Part shown: one piece after another, positions 1 through 7,436 of the stretch
Layout of the letters: every line of letters starts with the position of its first letter
How positions within the stretch are numbered: position 1 is the first letter of the stretch
Source of the DNA: Betaproteobacteria bacterium
Lineage (GTDB): Bacteria > Pseudomonadota > Gammaproteobacteria > Burkholderiales > Burkholderiaceae_C
Length of the DNA: 12,633 bases
Direction of reading: 5' to 3'
Assembly: GCA_947448675.1 (NCBI GenBank)
Contig: CANFOR010000066.1
Coordinates: 1-12,633 of the forward strand
Translations under genes and position numbers: made by a program
Notes under the pieces: model-generated
Database searches by the model: none
What the model was told of the DNA's origin: nothing
Seen by the model: the letters and a program-made list of their open reading frames with translations, nothing else

Positions 1-49
1 AGGATTGAAAATCCTTGTGTCGGTGGTTCGATTCCGCCCCAGGCCACCA
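1..49 (+). tRNA. tRNA-Phe (GAA), 5' part cut off by the window edge
   Basis: This is the 3' part of a phenylalanine tRNA; the window starts inside the anticodon stem. The anticodon loop is TTGAAAA (5-11) with GAA at 7-9. Four visible stem pairs join 1-4 to 12-15. A 5-nt variable loop (17-21) is followed by the T arm: stem 22-26 with 34-38 around loop TTCGATT (27-33). The 3' strand of the acceptor stem is 39-45, the discriminator is A46, and CCA is encoded at 47-49. The D arm and the 5' acceptor strand lie outside the window, so acceptor pairing cannot be checked. Confidence 0.95.
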
Positions 50-54
50 AATAC

Positions 55-92
55 AAAAGCCCCAGTACGCACTAGCGAACAGGGGCTTTTTT
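55..92. terminator. Intrinsic terminator after tRNA-Phe, probably bidirectional
   Basis: A 9-bp stem pairs AAAAGCCCC (55-63) with GGGGCTTTT (82-90). The 18-nt loop contains a small inner CGC/GCG hairpin (68-70 with 75-77). On the plus strand the stem runs into T87-T92, the standard form, and ends tRNA transcription. On the minus strand the same stem is followed by TTTTGTATTT. It lies 13 bp past the stop codon of the minus-strand gene ending at 105, so it probably also ends the rep transcript. Confidence 0.88.
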
Positions 93-104
93 CTGGGTGC
101 AGTT

Positions 105-578
105 TTACTTGGCGTTTTCCTGTGCAACTTGCTTGCGCAGCATAAATGCGCGTGGGGTGCTCTCAACGGCGGATTGCCAGCTGCCCACGATCGCTAGGCC
201 GCAAGAGTCGGGCTTGAAGCTGCCCGTCCAGGTGGCGCTGATATGGGTGCCGTCTTCAGACTCTTCGAGCTGCAGCGCGCCGTCTTCGATGTCGCCCGCC
301 ACCAATGCGCTGCGACCTGCGCGCCTTATGTTGCCGCTGATGCCTTCGCTGTATTCCACGCTTTTTTCGAGCACCATAGTGGCTGACGCTTGGCCATCTA
401 TGGTGGCTTGCCATTGGCCCAATAGATGGGCTTGGCCCATGTCTTGGCTGCTGGCAAAAGCTGGGCAATTGGGGTTCGGTTGCGCAGTGGTTTCAGAGAC
501 TGATTGGCCTGCAGCGCCCGTAGATACTACGTAAAAAGCTATCAAAAGTATAGTAAATTGAATCCGCATCAATGGCAT
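105..578 (-). CDS. Small secreted protein of unknown function
   Basis: A 157-residue protein whose family I do not recognise. Residues 1-24 form a Sec signal peptide: a short basic start (M-P-L-M-R), a hydrophobic run (about 8-18) and a likely cleavage near A22-A23-G24 before Q25. The mature part is about 130 residues with exactly two cysteines (C38, C126), which could form a disulfide in the periplasm. Its alternating short polar and hydrophobic stretches (for example L-L-G-Q-W-Q-A-T-I, then I-S-A-T-W-T-G-S-F) suggest a small beta-rich fold such as a lipocalin-like barrel; this is inference. The ATG at 578 is preferred over ATG 569 because GAGG lies 8 nt upstream of it. It begins 14 bp after the rep stop codon and is probably co-transcribed with rep. 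A palindromic repeat encodes most of the signal peptide. Confidence 0.8.
   Translation of the reverse strand: MPLMRIQFTILLIAFYVVSTGAAGQSVSETTAQPNPNCPAFASSQDMGQAHLLGQWQATIDGQASATMVLEKSVEYSEGISGNIRRAGRSALVAGDIEDGALQLEESEDGTHISATWTGSFKPDSCGLAIVGSWQSAVESTPRAFMLRKQVAQENAK
498..554 (-). repeat. Palindromic repeat, copy 1 (core 538-554)
   Basis: The core reads GCTATCAAAAGTATAGT on the plus strand: two 5-bp arms, with one end mismatch, around 7 bp. Read on the minus strand, similarity to copy 5 (10405-10461) continues beyond the core: 43 of 57 positions agree without gaps by hand alignment. The element lies in the signal-peptide coding region of the small secreted protein. The core encodes T-I-L-L-I-A with its first base at codon position 1. 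Confidence 0.75.
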
Positions 579-592
579 TAACGCGGCCTCAC

Positions 593-2746
593 TTAGCTTG
601 CAACGGGCTTGGCTTGCGCGTCGCGCAGGGCCGCTTGTTCGCTGGCGTCGCTGGCGCGTTTGGCAAATTCGGCACGCAAGGCTTTGAGCTTTTCGCGTGG
701 GTCTTCTTTGGCCTTGGCTTGGTCCAGCGCCATCTCGCCAATGAAGCGGCTGGGCTGGGCCGGAACCATCTCGCGGCCCTTTTTGCGGCGCTTGGTCCAG
801 CTCACAGCCAAGCTGCGTTGGGCCCGGGTAATGCCCACGTACATCAGGCGGCGCTCTTCTTGCAAACGCTGCAAAATGCCTTCTTGCATCGGCCCATTGG
901 CTTTGGCTTCGGGGTTGTCGTCTTCGCCGAGTTTGAAGGGCAGCATGCCTTCGGTCACGCCCACCAGCATCACATGCGGCCACTCCAAGCCCTTGGCGGC
1001 GTGCAGGGTCGAGAGCATCACCACGTCTTGGTCTTGCTCGCGCTCGCTGATGGTCGAGAGCAGTGAAATGGTTTTGGCCACTTCGAGCAGGCTCTTGCTG
1101 GCCGTGCTTTCTAGCGCGCCCGAGGCGTCTTCAATATCGCCACCGCAGCGCAGCGACATCCACTCGCAAAAGTCCAGCACATTGGCCCAGCGGCTGGCGG
1201 CCATTTTCTCGCTGTCTTCACCGTCGTAGAGGTGTTTTTCGTAGTCGATGTCTTTCAACCATTGCAGCAAAAAGGCCAGGCCGTCTTCTTTGCCATGGGT
1301 CTGGCGTGCGCGAAATTCCAGGTCGTTCACGTAGCGGCCAAACTCGTGCAGGCTGCCCACGGCCTTGGCGGGCAAGGCGGCTGCCAGCGATGGTGAAAAA
1401 AGCGCCTCGAACAGGCTGAGCTTGTACTGGCTGGCGAAGGTACCCAGGTTTTGCAGGGTGGTGTGGCCAATGCCGCGCTTGGGGCTGGTGATGGCGCGCA
1501 GAAAGGCCGGGTCGTCGTCATTGTTGATCCACAGGCGGAACCAAGCGCACAGGTCTTTGACTTCTGCGCGGTCAAAAAAGCTTTGGCCGCCCGAAACTTT
1601 GTAGGGCACATTGGCTTTGCGCAAGGCTTTTTCAAATACTTTGGCTTGGTGGTTGGCGCGGTACAAAACGCAAAAGTCGCGCCACTCTTTGTGCAGGGGC
1701 GCGCCGCTGACCGTGCTCACGGTGAGTGCGCGCAGGCTCTGGATGCGCGCCACCGTGCGCTCGGCTTCGTGCTCTTCGTTGTCGGCATCGACCACGCGCA
1801 CCGGCTCGCCCTCACCCAGCTCGCTGAACAGGGTTTTGGGGTAGAGCTTGGGGTTGAGCCCAATCACATTGTTGGCCGCGCGCAAGATGGCGCTGGTGCT
1901 GCGGTAGTTTTGCTCCAGCTTGATCACTTTGAGCTTGGGAAAGTCCTGCGGAAGCTTCTTCAGGTTGTCGAGCGTGGCACCGCGCCAGCCGTAGATGCTT
2001 TGGTCGTCGTCGCCCACGGCGGTGAAGCAAGTGTCGGCCTGGCCGGGTTCGCCCACCAAACACTTGAGCACTTCGTACTGCGTGGCATTCGTGTCTTGGT
2101 ACTCGTCTACCAGCACATGGCCCAGAGAGGCTTGCCACTTGCGCCTAACGTGCTCGTGTTTTTGTAGCAAGGTGAGTGGCAGGCCGATCAAATCGTCAAA
2201 GTCTACGCTTTGGTAAGCGCTCAAACGCTCTTCGTAGCGGGCCATGATTTTGGCGGTGATGCGTTCGTTGTCGTCTTTGGCAATTGCTTCGGCCTGGGTG
2301 GCGTTCAGGCCCATGTTTTTCCACAGGCTGATCGCCCACTGCCATTGGCGCGCGGTGGCCGCGTCGGTGCTGCCGCCGCAGTCTTTCAAGATGCTGGTCA
2401 CGTCGTCGCTGTCCAAAATGCTGAACTGCGGTTTCAGGCCCAAGGCCTCGCCGTCTTGGCGCAGCATGCGCACACCCAGGGCGTGGAAGGTGCAAATGAG
2501 CACTTTTTTGGCATCACGGCCAATCAGGCTTTTGGCGCGCTCGCGCATCTCGGCCGCAGCTTTGTTGGTAAAGGTAATCGCGGCAATGCGCTGCGGCTCC
2601 ATCCCGGCTTGAATAAGCCGCCCGATCTTGTGCGTAATCACCCGGGTTTTACCCGAGCCCGCGCCAGCCAACACCAAGCAAGGCCCATGCAGGTAGTTCA
2701 CGGCTTCTTGTTGCGCGAGGTTGAGGCCGGTGGAAGGTGCAGACAT
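593..2746 (-). CDS. rep: ATP-dependent DNA helicase Rep (UvrD/PcrA family SF1A)
   Basis: Rep is a 3'-5' DNA helicase that clears proteins from DNA ahead of forks and helps restart them. The 717-residue protein (E. coli Rep: about 673) has the full superfamily 1A motif set: Q-motif glutamines near 12-13, Walker A G-A-G-S-G-K-T (28-34), Walker B V-D-E-Y-Q-D-T (213-219), G-D-D-D-Q-S-I-Y-G-W-R-G (245-256), L-E-Q-N-Y-R-S (277-283), a T-L-H-A-A-K-G-L-E-W block near 580-590, and E-E-R-R-L-M-Y-V-G-I-T-R-A-Q (630-643). The wording is closer to Rep than to UvrD, for example V-I-K-L-E-Q-N-Y-R-S and N-E-E-H-E-A-E-R. The C-terminus is a charged, Ala- and Lys-rich tail. The ATG at 2746 puts the Q motif at the usual distance; longer in-frame starts up to 2884 would overlap the divergent permease and add atypical sequence. 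No clear Shine-Dalgarno precedes it. Confidence 0.95.
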   Translation of the reverse strand: MSAPSTGLNLAQQEAVNYLHGPCLVLAGAGSGKTRVITHKIGRLIQAGMEPQRIAAITFTNKAAAEMRERAKSLIGRDAKKVLICTFHALGVRMLRQDGEALGLKPQFSILDSDDVTSILKDCGGSTDAATARQWQWAISLWKNMGLNATQAEAIAKDDNERITAKIMARYEERLSAYQSVDFDDLIGLPLTLLQKHEHVRRKWQASLGHVLVDEYQDTNATQYEVLKCLVGEPGQADTCFTAVGDDDQSIYGWRGATLDNLKKLPQDFPKLKVIKLEQNYRSTSAILRAANNVIGLNPKLYPKTLFSELGEGEPVRVVDADNEEHEAERTVARIQSLRALTVSTVSGAPLHKEWRDFCVLYRANHQAKVFEKALRKANVPYKVSGGQSFFDRAEVKDLCAWFRLWINNDDDPAFLRAITSPKRGIGHTTLQNLGTFASQYKLSLFEALFSPSLAAALPAKAVGSLHEFGRYVNDLEFRARQTHGKEDGLAFLLQWLKDIDYEKHLYDGEDSEKMAASRWANVLDFCEWMSLRCGGDIEDASGALESTASKSLLEVAKTISLLSTISEREQDQDVVMLSTLHAAKGLEWPHVMLVGVTEGMLPFKLGEDDNPEAKANGPMQEGILQRLQEERRLMYVGITRAQRSLAVSWTKRRKKGREMVPAQPSRFIGEMALDQAKAKEDPREKLKALRAEFAKRASDASEQAALRDAQAKPVAS

Positions 2747-2843
2747 GAAAGGGGAACGCAGACGCAGACGGTGAGGGGTCAAACAGGCGCAAAACCAGCG
2801 CAGGGGCGCATCATACCGACACCGCGCGCAGGATCCGCGCCCC

Positions 2844-3818
2844 ATGCCCTGCGAAAATACGCCGGTGCTGGCGATTCTTTTCATTACCTTCCCTTTCTTT
2901 GCCTTGGTGCTCTGCGGCTACGTAGCGGCGCGGCGCGGTTTGCTGCCGCAAGCGGCGATTCCGGGGCTCAACAGCTTTGTGCTCTACTTTGCGCTGCCCT
3001 GCATGCTCTACCGCTTTGGCGCGACCACACCGATCGCCCAGTTGCTCGACGCCAGCGTGTTTGGTGTCTACCTGCTGTGCGCCTTGGTGATGGTGGGCTT
3101 TACCGTAACCATGACGCTGAGCCAGCGCATCGACTGGAACAATGCCGCTTTTGGCGCCCTGGTGGCGGCTTTTCCTAACACCGGTTTTATGGGCGTGCCC
3201 CTGCTGGTGGCTTTGCTGGGCAGCGCGGCAGCCGGCCCGGCGATTGTGACCATCGTGGTGGACTTGGTGGTCACCAGCTCTTTGTGCATTGCTTTGTCGC
3301 GCCTCGACGCTGCCGACAAACATGGCGCTGGTGTGGCGCTGAAAAACGCTTTGCGCGGCGTGGCCACCAACCCCATGCCCTGGGCAATTGTGTGCGGTGC
3401 ACTGACCTCGGCCTTGGGTTTGGCACCCGTGAAGCCCGTGATGCAAACCTTGGGCATGTTGGCCGACGCGGCCTCTCCGGTGGCCCTGTTCACCATTGGC
3501 GCGGTCCTGGCGCGTTCGCAAATGAACAGCGTAGACGCCACACCCCTGGCCGAATACGTGCCGGTGGCGCTAAAAAAGTTGGTTTTGCACCCGCTCTTGG
3601 TGCTGTTACTGGGCACCGCCGCACGTTCCTTGGGCATTCCTTTGAGCAAATTTGCGCTCACGGTGATGGTTTTGGTTGCCGCCTTGCCCAGCGCCAGCAA
3701 TGTCTCGCTCTTGGCTGAAAAATTTGGCGCCAATAACGGGCGCATTGCGCGGATTATTTTGGTTTCTACGGCGCTGGCTTTTCTCACGTTTTCAGGCGCT
3801 GTGGCCTTACTGCATTAG
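2844..3818 (+). CDS. AEC-family (auxin efflux carrier / malate permease-like) transporter
   Basis: A 324-residue inner-membrane protein, almost wholly hydrophobic with about ten membrane segments. The first segment runs from about residue 8 and is followed by C-G-Y-V-A-A-R-R-G-L-L-P. The motif L-N-S-F-V-L-Y-F-A-L-P-C-M-L-Y is typical of AEC permeases, as are P-N-T-G-F-M-G-V-P in the first half and A-L-P-S-A-S-N-V near the C-terminus, the two discontinuous helices of this fold. Bacterial members move dicarboxylates or other small organic anions; the substrate cannot be read from sequence. The start is uncertain: ATG 2844 has AGGA 10 nt upstream, while GTG 2865 would also leave the first helix intact. 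It is divergent from rep (97-bp gap) and convergent with priA (46-bp gap). No regulator gene is adjacent. Confidence 0.9.
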   Translation: MPCENTPVLAILFITFPFFALVLCGYVAARRGLLPQAAIPGLNSFVLYFALPCMLYRFGATTPIAQLLDASVFGVYLLCALVMVGFTVTMTLSQRIDWNNAAFGALVAAFPNTGFMGVPLLVALLGSAAAGPAIVTIVVDLVVTSSLCIALSRLDAADKHGAGVALKNALRGVATNPMPWAIVCGALTSALGLAPVKPVMQTLGMLADAASPVALFTIGAVLARSQMNSVDATPLAEYVPVALKKLVLHPLLVLLLGTAARSLGIPLSKFALTVMVLVAALPSASNVSLLAEKFGANNGRIARIILVSTALAFLTFSGAVALLH

Positions 3819-3821
3819 CGC

Positions 3822-3843
3822 TTGGTATACCAATGTGCATTGG
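3822..3843. other. Overlapping palindromes between convergent genes
   Basis: The 46-bp gap between the permease and priA stop codons holds two overlapping inverted repeats: TTGGTATACCAA (3822-3833, perfect) and CCAATGTGCATTGG (3830-3843, 6-bp arms, 2-bp centre). A further AGCT/AGCT hairpin sits at 3853-3865. None is followed by a T run on either strand, so a terminator is possible but not shown. The position suggests transcript 3' ends or a protein-binding site. Confidence 0.3.
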
Positions 3844-3864
3844 CGAGCCCTCAGCTTGCGGAGC

Positions 3865-6048
3865 TTAAATCAGCAGCGGATCAACGTCGATTGCCCAGCG
3901 GATCACGGCCTTGTCTTTGCGCGCCCACAGCAGGGGCTGCCAGGCCCACAAAAAGCGCTGCAGTGCGGCGCGCGAGGCGCATTCCACCAGCATTTGCGCC
4001 CGTTCGACATTGGCCACGCGCTGGATGCCCAGTGGCACCGGCGGGTACAGGCTCACCAGTTCCGCGCCCGGCAGGGTCTGTGCATCGGCACTGGCGGCTT
4101 TTAAAAAATCTTGCGCGGCTTCTTGGCTGCGCGCGTCAGCGCGCAGCAAGGCCTGAAAGCCATAGGGCGGCAGGCCGGCTTGCTCGCGCTCGGCCAGTTG
4201 CTGGCGCGCAAAGGCCGGGTAGTCGTGCTTTTTGAGCGCCGCAAACAGCGGGTGCAAGGGGTGAAAGCTTTGCACCCACATCTCGCTGTGCGCGGCCTGG
4301 GCGGCGTCACGCCCGGCCCGGCCCGCGGCTTGCATGAGCAGGGCAAACAAGCGCTCGGGCGCCCGGAAATCGCTGGAAAACAGCGCCGAGTCGGCCTGCA
4401 CCGCCGCCACCAGGGTGATGCGCCGAAAGTCATGCCCCTTGGTGACCATTTGCGTGCCCACCAAGACGTCTACCTCGCCCGCATGCACCTGGGCCAGCTG
4501 GCTTTGCAAAGCGCCCTGCAAACGCGTGCTGTCAGCGTCCATGCGGGCAATGCGCACCGGGCTGCCGTCGGGCCGCTGTGCCCTGGCCAGCAACTCGGCC
4601 AAATGCTCCTCTAAGCGCTCGGTGCCCCGGCCGACCGGGGCGATGTCGACATTGCCGCAGCTAGGGCAGGCGCGCGGCACGCGGTCGGCAAAGCCGCAGT
4701 GGTGGCAGCGCAGGCTACGGTCGATCTTGTGGAACACCCGGTAAGCACTGCAATGCGGGCACTCGCTCTTCCATTCGCAGGCATTGCAGGCCAAAACCGG
4801 CGCATAGCCACGCCGGTTTAAAAACACCAAAGACTGCTCGCCGCGGGCAATGCGCTGCTCAATCGCCGCCAGCAAGGGCGCAGACAGCACGGTTTTGGGT
4901 GGCTGCAGGTTCATGTCCACCAAGCGCAGCTTGGGCAGGCCGCTGTGCAGCGTAGCCCCCGCCTGCGCGTCGGAGCTTGCGCCTTGCTGCGCACTGTGCG
5001 CTGCGCTACCAATGCGGCTGGGCATGTCCAAACGCTGGTAGCGGCCCCGCTCGCAGGCTGTCCAGCTCTCTAGCGAAGGCGTGGCCGAGCCCAGCAGCAC
5101 CTTGGCGCCCTCTAAGTGGCCGCGGTAGATGGCCAGGTCGCGCGCCGAGTAGCGTGCCCCTTCTTGCTGCTTGTAGCTGGGGTCGTGCTCTTCGTCGACC
5201 ACGATCATCTGCAAGTGCGGCATCGAGGCAAACACCGCCATGCGCGTGCCCAGCACAATCCGCGCCGCGCCTTGGTGTGCCGCCAGCCAGCTTTTGAGTC
5301 GCTGCGGGTTGGTCATGCCGCTATGCAGCGAGACCACCTGGGCCGCGCCAAAGCGCGCATGGAAGCTGGCCTCTAGTTGGGGCGTGAGGTTGATCTCGGG
5401 CACCATCACCAAGGCCTGGGCCTGCGGGTCGGCGGCCAGCAGGGCTTGCACGCAATGCAGGTAGACCTCGGTTTTGCCGCTGCCGGTGGCGCCGAACAGC
5501 AAAAACGGCCCTTTGTTTTGTGCAATGTGCCCGCAAGCGCTCGCCTGCTCTGCGGAGAGTGCTACTGAATTTGTAGCGTTTGTGGCGTTTGCCACGCTAA
5601 ACGCCTGGTTTTCGGGCCGCGCAGGCGTGCTTGCTGTGGCTGGGCGCGTTGCCCGTTGGAGCCGCCGCGCCATTTGCGCGGGTTTTAGGTCGCGCAACTG
5701 CGGCGGCAAAGCCGCCAAGGCCACCTCGCCCAGGCTGCGCTGGTAGTAGCGGGCGGCAAAATCGACCAAGGTGCGCCAATTATTTGACAAAGGGGCCACG
5801 CCTTCCAGCACCCCCGCCAGGCTTTTGTCGCTGCTGGCGGCGCGCTCTTGGGCTTCGCCCGCTTGCGCATCCCACACAATGCCCAGCACTTCGCGCTTAC
5901 CCAAAGGCACGCGCACCAAGCTGCCCGGCGCAAGTGCCAGCTCACTTCGGTAGCTCAGCGGCCCGCGCACCGAACTGTGGTTGGGCGTGGGCACCAGGAC
6001 ATCAAGGCGCTGTAGGGGGGAAGTTTGCAAGAAACACCGTTTCTTCAA
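3865..6048 (-). CDS. priA: Primosomal protein N' (replication restart helicase PriA)
   Basis: PriA recognises stalled forks and D-loops and reloads the replicative helicase. The 727-residue protein (E. coli: 732) has an N-terminal DNA-binding domain (about 14-115), a variable linker (about 130-165), and a helicase core with Walker A G-A-T-G-S-G-K-T (186-193) and D-E-E-H (285-288). An eight-cysteine zinc region inside the core has pairs C421/C424, C430/C433, C448/C451 and C461/C464. Then come G-T-Q-M-V-T-K-G-H-D (531-540), motif VI Q-A-A-G-R-A-G-R (573-580) and the C-terminal domain. The start is uncertain: no in-frame ATG lies between the upstream stop (6094-6096) and the conserved R-L-D-V-L-V-P-T-P. 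Candidates are TTG 6048 and TTG 6030, both with weak ribosome sites. The linker contains a palindromic repeat core, and residues about 347-370 are a low-complexity insertion. Confidence 0.95.
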   Translation of the reverse strand: MKKRCFLQTSPLQRLDVLVPTPNHSSVRGPLSYRSELALAPGSLVRVPLGKREVLGIVWDAQAGEAQERAASSDKSLAGVLEGVAPLSNNWRTLVDFAARYYQRSLGEVALAALPPQLRDLKPAQMARRLQRATRPATASTPARPENQAFSVANATNATNSVALSAEQASACGHIAQNKGPFLLFGATGSGKTEVYLHCVQALLAADPQAQALVMVPEINLTPQLEASFHARFGAAQVVSLHSGMTNPQRLKSWLAAHQGAARIVLGTRMAVFASMPHLQMIVVDEEHDPSYKQQEGARYSARDLAIYRGHLEGAKVLLGSATPSLESWTACERGRYQRLDMPSRIGSAAHSAQQGASSDAQAGATLHSGLPKLRLVDMNLQPPKTVLSAPLLAAIEQRIARGEQSLVFLNRRGYAPVLACNACEWKSECPHCSAYRVFHKIDRSLRCHHCGFADRVPRACPSCGNVDIAPVGRGTERLEEHLAELLARAQRPDGSPVRIARMDADSTRLQGALQSQLAQVHAGEVDVLVGTQMVTKGHDFRRITLVAAVQADSALFSSDFRAPERLFALLMQAAGRAGRDAAQAAHSEMWVQSFHPLHPLFAALKKHDYPAFARQQLAEREQAGLPPYGFQALLRADARSQEAAQDFLKAASADAQTLPGAELVSLYPPVPLGIQRVANVERAQMLVECASRAALQRFLWAWQPLLWARKDKAVIRWAIDVDPLLI
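5561..5577 (-). repeat. Palindromic repeat core, copy 2, within priA
   Basis: The sequence is GCTACTGAATTTGTAGC: perfect 5-bp arms around 7 bp, the same length and layout as the other copies but with GCTAC/GTAGC arms. It encodes A-T-N-S-V-A (residues 158-163) in the linker before the PriA helicase core, with its first minus-strand base at codon position 1 as in copies 1, 4 and 5. Similarity outside the core is poor, so this is the weakest family member. Confidence 0.5.
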
Positions 6049-6113
6049 GTTGAATGGTGAAGTGGGCTGTAAGTACTTGAATTGAAAGGATTTTTACGCA
6101 TACCCCAAAATTC

Positions 6114-6134
6114 TGTGGATAACTTTGTTGATAG
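6114..6134 (-). promoter_or_regulatory. DnaA box (perfect 9-mer) plus a degenerate second box, upstream of priA
   Basis: The minus strand at 6114-6122 reads TTATCCACA, the exact consensus DnaA box. A looser copy, CTATCAACA, lies at 6126-6134 in the same orientation with starts 12 bp apart. They sit about 66-86 bp upstream of the priA start, where a regulator of priA could bind. One perfect 9-mer can occur by chance, and no AT-rich unwinding region or box cluster is present, so this is not an origin. The rest of the priA-hemE gap (6049-6311) holds palindromic repeat copy 3 and no gene I can support. Confidence 0.4.
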
Positions 6135-6237
6135 CTTGTCAGGAGCAGCGCCAAAGCCGCATTCCATAAGGCTTTTGCTAGTTTGCCTGCAAAATTGGCA
6201 GCCCTGCGTGGCCTATATAAATCAAGGACTTAGCAGC

Positions 6238-6254
6238 GCTATTGGTTTTATAGC
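6238..6254 (+). repeat. Palindromic repeat core, copy 3, in the priA-hemE gap
   Basis: The sequence is GCTATTGGTTTTATAGC: perfect 5-bp arms around 7 bp, about 60 bp past the hemE stop codon. Read on the plus strand, the flank after the core (ATAGCAACACAT, then a GGGGCTGCA block) resembles the flank of copy 5 if a gap is allowed. So it is probably a degraded full element in the opposite orientation to copies 1, 4 and 5. Confidence 0.6.
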
Positions 6255-6311
6255 AACACATCTTTACAGGGGCTGCACTTACCGCGCCGCAGCATGGTTT
6301 GTGTGCATAAG

Positions 6312-7424
6312 TCAAGTAGCGCGCATCGCCTTGGAATGTCGGTGCACGGCTTCTACCAATGCCGCCACGTGTTCGGGAGGTGTGTACTGACTTATGCCAT
6401 GCCCGAGGTTGAAAATATGCGTCGGGCCGCTGCGCTGGTTGTCGGTATGCGGCTGGCCAAAGCTGTTCAGCACGCGCTGCACTTCGGTGTCAATCTGTGC
6501 GGGCGGGGCAAACAGCACATTGGGGTCGATATTGCCTTGCAAGGCTTTGCCAGGGCCACCCACATTGCCGCCCACCAAAGCCCGGGCTCCGCCTAAGTTG
6601 ACCGTCCAGTCCAGGCCCAGCACCTCACAGTCCAGCGCGGCCATCTGGCCCAGCCACAAGCCACCGCCCTTGGTGAACACCAGGCGCGGCACCACTGCGC
6701 CGTCTACGCCGGTGCGCTTGAGCTGGGCCAACACGCGGGCTGTGTAGGCCAGGCTGAACTCTTGAAAAGCCGCGTCGGCCAAGACGCCGCCCCAGCTGTC
6801 AAAAATCATCACCGCTTGGGCCCCGGCGTCGATCTGCGCGTTCAGGTAGGCCGCCACCGAGTCGGCATTGATGGCCAGCATGCGGTGCATCAGGTCGGGG
6901 CGGCTGTAGAGCATGGTCTTGACCAAGCGGTAGTCGTCCGAGCCCGCGCCCTCGACCATGTAGCAGGCCAAGGTCCAGGGGCTGCCGCTAAAGCCAATCA
7001 GCGGTACCCGGCCGTTCAGCGCCTTGCGGATCGAGTGCACGGCGTCAAACACGTACTGCAGCTTGTGCATGTCGGGCACGGCCAGTTGGGCCACGGCCGC
7101 TTCGGTGCGCACGGGTGACGCAAAGCGCGGCCCCTCGCCCTGGGCAAAAGACAGCCCCAGGCCCATGGCGTCGGGCACGGTCAGGATGTCGCTGAACAAA
7201 ATCGCTGCGTCGAGCGGGTAGCGCTCCAGCGGCTGCAAGGTCACCTCTGTGGCGTAGTCCACATTGGTGGCCAAGCCCATAAAGCTGCCGGCTTTGGCGC
7301 GGGTGGCCACGTACTCGGGCAAATAGCGGCCCGCTTGGCGCATCAGCCAAACGGGGGTGTGGGGCGTGGCCTGGCGCATGCAGGCGCGCAGGAAGCTGTC
7401 ATTTTGCAAGGGCTGGAAGGTCAT
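6312..7424 (-). CDS. hemE: Uroporphyrinogen decarboxylase
   Basis: HemE removes the four acetate carboxyls of uroporphyrinogen III to give coproporphyrinogen III in cytoplasmic heme synthesis. The 370-residue protein (E. coli: 354) has signature 1, P-V-W-L-M-R-Q-A-G-R-Y-L-P-E-Y (24-38), with substrate-binding R29 and R33. The catalytic aspartate is D79 in F-S-D-I, and signature 2 is G-F-S-G-S-P-W-T-L-A-C-Y-M-V-E-G (144-159) with Y155. The C-terminal histidine is H342 in G-H-G-I. A Gly-rich stretch (285-293) just before A-L-Q-G-N-I-D-P is slightly longer than in E. coli. It follows the CoA-binding gene by 12 bp on the same strand and is probably co-transcribed. The ATG at 7424 has only a close, weak AAGG upstream, consistent with translation coupled to the preceding gene. 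Confidence 0.96.
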   Translation of the reverse strand: MTFQPLQNDSFLRACMRQATPHTPVWLMRQAGRYLPEYVATRAKAGSFMGLATNVDYATEVTLQPLERYPLDAAILFSDILTVPDAMGLGLSFAQGEGPRFASPVRTEAAVAQLAVPDMHKLQYVFDAVHSIRKALNGRVPLIGFSGSPWTLACYMVEGAGSDDYRLVKTMLYSRPDLMHRMLAINADSVAAYLNAQIDAGAQAVMIFDSWGGVLADAAFQEFSLAYTARVLAQLKRTGVDGAVVPRLVFTKGGGLWLGQMAALDCEVLGLDWTVNLGGARALVGGNVGGPGKALQGNIDPNVLFAPPAQIDTEVQRVLNSFGQPHTDNQRSGPTHIFNLGHGISQYTPPEHVAALVEAVHRHSKAMRAT

Positions 7425-7436
7425 GCCCTTATTGTC

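Noticed and set aside
1..49. tRNA-Phe 3' end as an integration site for a mobile element
   Set aside because: No integrase gene follows, and no second copy of the tRNA 3' end was noticed in the window; the genes after it are housekeeping type.
105..983. Longer 292-codon version of the small secreted protein
   Set aside because: The extra N-terminal part is antisense-frame reading of rep and has Arg/Gln-rich noise composition; the signal peptide and ribosome site mark the start at 578.
1451..2167. Long plus-strand open frame opposite rep
   Set aside because: It is the GC-rich shadow of rep, whose motifs are complete on the other strand; composition is biased and no family is recognisable.
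6114..6134. Replication origin
   Set aside because: Only one perfect and one degenerate DnaA box, no AT-rich unwinding tract and no dnaA/dnaN or mnmG neighbours.
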